A stretch of DNA of 36,029 nt from GCA-003244245 sp050700355. GTDB lineage: Bacteria; Actinomycetota; Actinomycetes; Mycobacteriales; Pseudonocardiaceae. The DNA is taken from contig JBOHHE010000015.1 in NCBI GenBank assembly GCA_050700355.1, forward strand, positions 1 through 36,029, in the 5' to 3' direction. Shown piece after piece: positions 32,301 to 36,029 of the stretch. A model generated the notes under the pieces. That model did not search any database and was not told the DNA's origin. It saw nothing but the letters and a program-made list of their open reading frames with translations. How positions within the stretch are numbered: position 1 is the first letter of the stretch; every line of letters begins with the position of its first letter. Both the position numbers and the translations under genes were made by a program.

Positions 32301-32749
32301 AGGCAGAACACCTGGACGAAAGCGGTACCGACCGGTGCTGGGGACCTCTCCGCGACGAACTGCTGGGCGTCGCTCTCGGTGCTGAAATACACCCGCATCG
32401 CGTGTGCGGTCGGGTCTGGTGGGGGCGTGAGCTGCTCGGCCGCCCCTTGGTCGCAGCCGATTTCACCGATGCTCGGGTGATACCCCGCCGATTCGAGTTC
32501 GTGATGGACGGTGTCCAGCTGCGGATCCCCGGGAGGCCCCACTACCAGGTAGACCGCCCAGTACGACTCTCCTTGGGAAAGGTTCGCCAGGTCGATGGGG
32601 CCTGGTGATGCATGGTCGGTGGCATGGGCGGTGATGGGAGTGGGCGTTACGTCGGCGGGTTCCGTATCCGTACAGCCGATCATGATCAGCGCTCCAGCGA
32701 TGCAGCTGCTGGCAAGAATCAACCTGCGACGTATCCCGATTCCAGTCAC
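32294..32749 (-). CDS. Putative lipoprotein
   Basis: This 151-residue protein has a GTG start. An N-terminal Arg-rich stretch, a hydrophobic segment and a lipobox-like ALIMIGC put the lipidated Cys at residue 26. A Thr/Ala/Pro-rich linker leads to a small domain with two further Cys (GEIGCDQG and QVFCLD) that may form a disulfide, plus AMRVYFSTESDAQQFV, a ferredoxin-like strand-helix often seen in actinobacterial cell-wall lipoproteins. Function unknown. Divergent from the HAD gene. Confidence 0.8.
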   Translation of the reverse strand: MTGIGIRRRLILASSCIAGALIMIGCTDTEPADVTPTPITAHATDHASPGPIDLANLSQGESYWAVYLVVGPPGDPQLDTVHHELESAGYHPSIGEIGCDQGAAEQLTPPPDPTAHAMRVYFSTESDAQQFVAERSPAPVGTAFVQVFCLD

Positions 32750-32824
32750 CGTATTCTCCGTCCCGCCGATTACTCCATACGGACCAATAGCCGATCATTT
32801 CACGATCGGTGGGGTAGGAAACCG

Positions 32825-32837
32825 TAGGGTCGAGCCA
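32825..32837 (+). promoter_or_regulatory. Possible leaderless promoter of the HAD gene
   Basis: TAGGGT (32825-32830) is followed by six bases and the ATG at 32837, the spacing expected for a leaderless transcript. No Shine-Dalgarno sequence is present ahead of this ATG, which supports the reading. Confidence 0.45.
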
Positions 32838-33649
32838 TGCAGAAACCGGCATTGGTGGCATCGGATGTGGACGGCACCTTGCTGGACCATACCGATCGAA
32901 TCTCCGCTCGGACTCTGGCCGCCGTGCATCGAGTGGTGGCCGCCGGAGTTCCCTTCGTGCTCGTGACAGGCCGGCCGCCGAGGTGGATCCCGCCGATCGT
33001 CAAGCTGCTCGGACACGCCGGAGCGGCGGTCTGCGCCAACGGCGCGGTGCTCTACGACGCGGCTGCCGACCGGGTTCGCCACGCCGTGACCCTCAATCCG
33101 ATGCAGTTGAGGGACGCAGCCGCCGTGGTGACCACCACTCTGCCCGGCGCGGCACTCGCCGTGGAGCTGGTCGCGGGATTCGCCGGGGACGTCGAGTTCG
33201 ATCACTTCCTCGCCGAGCCGAGCTACACCCATCCCTGGCTCGGCGCGGATTTCCACACCGCACCCCGCCACGAGCTGTTCACCAGGCCGGCGATCAAGAT
33301 GCTGGCCCGGCTGCCCGGCGCGAGCAGCGACGCGATGGCCGTTGCGGTTCAGGTCATCTTCGGCACCGAGCTGGACGTCACCTACTCCACCGGGCACGGC
33401 CTGATCGAGATCTCGGCACCCGGCGTCACCAAAGAGACAGGGCTGGCGCTGCTGGCCGCTGAGTTGGACATCGCGCCGCACGAGGTGCTGGCATTCGGCG
33501 ATATGCCCAACGATCTCGCGATGCTGCGGTGGGCGGGCTGGGGGGTGGCGATGGCCAACGCCCACCCCGCCGTACTCGCGGTCGCCGACGAGGTCACCGC
33601 GCCGAACTTCGAGGACGGCCTGGCCCTGATTCTCGAACGGTGGTTTTGA
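32837..33649 (+). CDS. HAD-superfamily (Cof-type) phosphatase
   Basis: This 270-residue protein has the nucleophile motif DVDGTLL (Asp10, Asp12), motif II in VLVTGRPP, KETGLALL (Lys of motif III) and motif IV FGDMPNDLAML (about 219-229). The large insert between motifs II and III makes it a type IIB Cof/YbiV-like sugar or pyridoxal phosphate phosphatase. The substrate is not predictable. The gene is monocistronic, with its own promoter. Confidence 0.93.
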   Translation: MQKPALVASDVDGTLLDHTDRISARTLAAVHRVVAAGVPFVLVTGRPPRWIPPIVKLLGHAGAAVCANGAVLYDAAADRVRHAVTLNPMQLRDAAAVVTTTLPGAALAVELVAGFAGDVEFDHFLAEPSYTHPWLGADFHTAPRHELFTRPAIKMLARLPGASSDAMAVAVQVIFGTELDVTYSTGHGLIEISAPGVTKETGLALLAAELDIAPHEVLAFGDMPNDLAMLRWAGWGVAMANAHPAVLAVADEVTAPNFEDGLALILERWF

Positions 33650-33776
33650 GGAAAGTTCAACCAGATAGGTCGCTTGGGGTGATTTTCGTGCGACACGGTG
33701 TCAGTAGGGGCGTCCTTCAGGCCCTGGGTGCGGCGCCTGATGCCAGGATCGGAGGTGATGTTGGGAGGGGGAAACC

Positions 33777-34436
33777 GTGGGTCGATTGGAGCAGTCGGTT
33801 CGGGTAGTGCTGGCCGACGACGAGAAGTTGGTCCTGGACGGTTTGAACGCCGTGCTGGAGTCCGATCCGAGAATTCAGGTCGTAGGGCGAGCCACCGATG
33901 GGGTGACGCTGCTGGACATGGTGGGGAAGTTGGCGCCGGACGTGGCGCTGCTGGACGTACGTATCCCGGGGCTGGAGGGGCTCAGTGCGCTGCGGCGGCT
34001 GCGACCCGATCCACCGCCCTACTGCGCCCTGCTGACCACGTTCGATCTCGACGAGTACGTCGACGCGGCGCTTGAGGCCGGTGCGCACGGCTTCTTGCTC
34101 AAGGACAGTCCACCCGACGCGCTGGTGCGCGCGGTACTCGATCTGGCCACGGGGGGGGCGGTCATCGATCCGCGGATCGCCGTCCGGCTACTACCCCGGC
34201 TGCGCACGGTGCCGGTGGACAATCCGATCGCCGAGCTGTCCGATCGGGAGCGGGACGTGCTGGCGTTACTCGGGGAGGGGGCTTCCAACGCCGCGATCGG
34301 CCGATCCTTGTCGATCTCGGAGTCGACGGTGAAAGGCCACGTCACCCGGCTGCTGGTGAAGCTCGGGGTGCGCAACCGGGTGCAGGCGGCACTGGTCGCC
34401 CGGGGGCTGTGGGATCCCACTGGCACCATGCGCTGA
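33777..34436 (+). CDS. NarL/LuxR-family response regulator
   Basis: This 219-residue protein has a GTG start behind GGGAGGGGG. The receiver domain (about 7-125) has DD14-15, the phospho-acceptor D60 (VALLDVRIPG), Thr at about 88 (LLTTFD) and Lys in FLLKDS. The LuxR helix-turn-helix (about 150-210) has ELSDRERDVLALLGEGASNA, then IGRSLSISESTVKGHVTRLL. No histidine kinase lies on either side, so its partner is encoded elsewhere. Confidence 0.94.
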   Translation: MGRLEQSVRVVLADDEKLVLDGLNAVLESDPRIQVVGRATDGVTLLDMVGKLAPDVALLDVRIPGLEGLSALRRLRPDPPPYCALLTTFDLDEYVDAALEAGAHGFLLKDSPPDALVRAVLDLATGGAVIDPRIAVRLLPRLRTVPVDNPIAELSDRERDVLALLGEGASNAAIGRSLSISESTVKGHVTRLLVKLGVRNRVQAALVARGLWDPTGTMR

Positions 34437-34476
34437 CGCTCGGGTTTCCGGGTGCGCTTCACTGCACCCTGTGCGA

Positions 34477-35664
34477 ATGCAGGTGGTGGTGATCGGTGGT
34501 GGGATCGTCGGGTTGGCGGTGGCGCGCGCACTGCGGGCCGGTGGCCACGGCGTCACGGTCTGTGAAAAGGAACCCCGCTGGGCGGTGCATCAGACCGGCC
34601 GCAACAGTGGGGTGATCCACTCCGGGCTGTACTACCGCCCCGGCGGGCTCAAGGCTCGGCTGTGCGTGGCCGGGGCGGCGTCAATGGCGACGTACGCCCG
34701 GGACCGCGGCCTGGCGGTCGAGGTCGGCGGCAAGCTCGTGGTCGCGGTGGATGAGCGCGAGCTCCCCGCGCTGGCCGAGTTGGAGCGTCGGGGCGCCGCC
34801 AACGGGGTGCCGGTGCGTCGGCTGGACGCCGCCGGGGCGCGGAAGTACGAGCCCGACGTGCGGTGTGTGGCCGCGCTGCGGGTGGAGACGACGGGGATCG
34901 TCGACTACTCGGCGGTGTCCCGTGCGCTGGCAACAGAGCTGACCTGCGACGGCGCCGAGTTGCGGCTGGACAGCGAGGTGCTCGCGGTGCACACCGACGG
35001 CGCGGGGGTACTTTTGTGCACCCGAGCCGGGGAGCTGCGTGCCGACGCGCTGGTCAACTGCGCGGGCCTGCACAGTGACCGGATCGCCCGGCTGGCCGGG
35101 CTAACGCCCTCGGCGCGGATCATTCCGTTCCGCGGGGAGTACTTCTCGCTGGCTCCGGCCGCCGCTGAGCGAGTCCGTGGGCTGATCTACCCCGTGCCGA
35201 ACCCGGCACTGCCGTTCCTCGGGGTGCATCTCACCCGAGGTGTCGACGGCGACGTGCATGCGGGTCCGAACGCGGTGCTGGCGTTGCGCCGGGAGGGCTA
35301 CCGCTGGAGCGACGTCCGCGCCCGGGACGTCGCCGAGGTGCTGGGCTACCCGGGGTTCTGGCGCCTGGCCCGGCGCCACGGCCGCACCGGCGTCGCCGAG
35401 CTGACCCGCTCGGTGTCCCGGCGGGCTTTCGCGTCAGCGCTGTCCCGCCTGGTACCGGGCATCACAGCGGCCGACCTGATCCGCGCCCCGGCCGGGGTGC
35501 GAGCCCAGGCGGTGGGTCTGGACGGCGCCCTGCTCGACGATTTCGTCATCCAGACCGCGCCGCGCCAGATCCACGTCCTCAACGCCCCTTCGCCGGCGGC
35601 CACCAGCGCCCTGGAGATCGCCCAGCACATCGCTGGGCGCCTCACCGAGGTGCTGCCCGGGTGA
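34477..35664 (+). CDS. lhgO: L-2-hydroxyglutarate oxidase-like FAD enzyme
   Basis: About 395 residues from the ATG at 34477; a GTG at 34471 is also possible. FAD motif VVVIGGGIVGLAVARALR, then VHQTGRNSGVIHSGLYY with the TGRNSGVIHSGLYY signature of LhgO/YgaF enzymes, GLKARLCVAGA, an FRGEYFSLAP loop and a C-terminal FAD contact (LNAPSPAATSALEIAQHIA). The family oxidises L-2-hydroxyglutarate to 2-oxoglutarate, a metabolite repair step, feeding electrons to the membrane quinone pool. Assignment rests on the signature. Confidence 0.9.
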   Translation: MQVVVIGGGIVGLAVARALRAGGHGVTVCEKEPRWAVHQTGRNSGVIHSGLYYRPGGLKARLCVAGAASMATYARDRGLAVEVGGKLVVAVDERELPALAELERRGAANGVPVRRLDAAGARKYEPDVRCVAALRVETTGIVDYSAVSRALATELTCDGAELRLDSEVLAVHTDGAGVLLCTRAGELRADALVNCAGLHSDRIARLAGLTPSARIIPFRGEYFSLAPAAAERVRGLIYPVPNPALPFLGVHLTRGVDGDVHAGPNAVLALRREGYRWSDVRARDVAEVLGYPGFWRLARRHGRTGVAELTRSVSRRAFASALSRLVPGITAADLIRAPAGVRAQAVGLDGALLDDFVIQTAPRQIHVLNAPSPAATSALEIAQHIAGRLTEVLPG

Positions 35665-35799
35665 ATACCCCTTAGCGTTCCAGCGCCCACCGGGGGTCTC
35701 ACTTCCCTCGCACTTGGCCGAAGTCCTTTCCAAGACTGTGATCGGCAGTCCACTATCGACACCCTTCAGTAGCGGGGCGGCCACCAGGGATGAGGGGCG

Positions 35800-36029
35800 A
35801 TGAGCGGAGACGGCAAGAACACCGCGTTGCGGGGGTTGCTGGACGAAGCGGAAATGAGCAACATCGCGCTGGGCCGCGCGGTCGTGGCCGCCGGGGCCCG
35901 GCAGGGGATCCACCTGGCCACCAACACCACCTCGGTACGCCGGATGCTGGACGGCTGCCAGCCGCACTGGCCGACGCCAAGACTGGTGGCCGTGGTACTG
36001 GCCGGGCGCTTGCAGCGCGAGGTCACCGT
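35800..36029 (+). CDS. Regulator-like gene, 5' part only (cut by window end)
   Basis: The ATG at 35800 (GAGGGG upstream) opens a frame that stays open to the last base (76 codons). The product MSGDGKNTALRGLLDEAEMS, then NIALGRAVVAAGARQGIHLA, with TTSVRRMLDGCQPHWPTPRL, matches the N-terminus of a conserved actinobacterial transcriptional-regulator family with an atypical helix-turn-helix. The remaining, probably TPR-like, part lies outside. The 135 bases before it hold no other gene. Confidence 0.8.
   Translation, partial: MSGDGKNTALRGLLDEAEMSNIALGRAVVAAGARQGIHLATNTTSVRRMLDGCQPHWPTPRLVAVVLAGRLQREVT

Overview
This window is high-GC DNA with GTG and TTG starts, 4-base stop/start overlaps and an intact dnaK-grpE-dnaJ-hspR heat-shock operon. 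That points to an actinomycete. The mix of large Rhs and FtsK proteins, XRE/DUF5753 regulators and DUF6879 suggests the Pseudonocardiales or a related order, but the genus is an inference I cannot settle from the sequence.

Layout. (1) 1-6880 is conserved housekeeping: the dnaK 3' end, grpE, dnaJ, hspR, a convergent flavohemoprotein and clpB. (2) 6881-8504 holds three tandem copies of a promoter + short leader peptide + variable C-terminal 'core' + hairpin module. One copy has lost its core, one ends in a two-cysteine aromatic tail, and one carries three 20-residue repeats. (3) 8587-11444 contains an FAD oxidoreductase fused to a Rieske domain and two poorly characterised proteins. (4) 11441-12186 is, in my reading, the deleted remnant of a graspetide-type RiPP cluster: an ATP-grasp fragment joined to the tail of a companion methyltransferase. 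(5) 12329-17165 is regulatory and accessory: a small protein, an orphan 99-residue protein, a DUF6879 + XRE/DUF5753 pair, and an XRE-TPR / HFCD flavoprotein / Nudix operon.

(6) 17250-29774 is the most striking region. It encodes a 1.4-kDa-residue-scale (about 1420 aa) FHA-FtsK/EccC-like triple ATPase, a candidate immunity protein, a 1642-residue Rhs protein with a C-terminal toxin-like module, two WXG-type small proteins divergently placed around a 100-bp promoter region, and a membrane Ser/Thr kinase with an extracytoplasmic four-cysteine domain. Together they look like a self-contained, phosphorylation-gated type VII-like system for exporting a polymorphic toxin. The usual EccB, EccD, EccE and mycosin genes are absent here.

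(7) 29891-36029 returns to ordinary chromosomal genes: a short-chain dehydrogenase, pyrE, a TrmH/SpoU methyltransferase with a broken second copy beside it, a lipoprotein, a HAD phosphatase, an orphan NarL-type response regulator, an L-2-hydroxyglutarate oxidase-like enzyme, and the start of a regulator that runs off the end. I saw no tRNA, rRNA, CRISPR array or insertion sequence.
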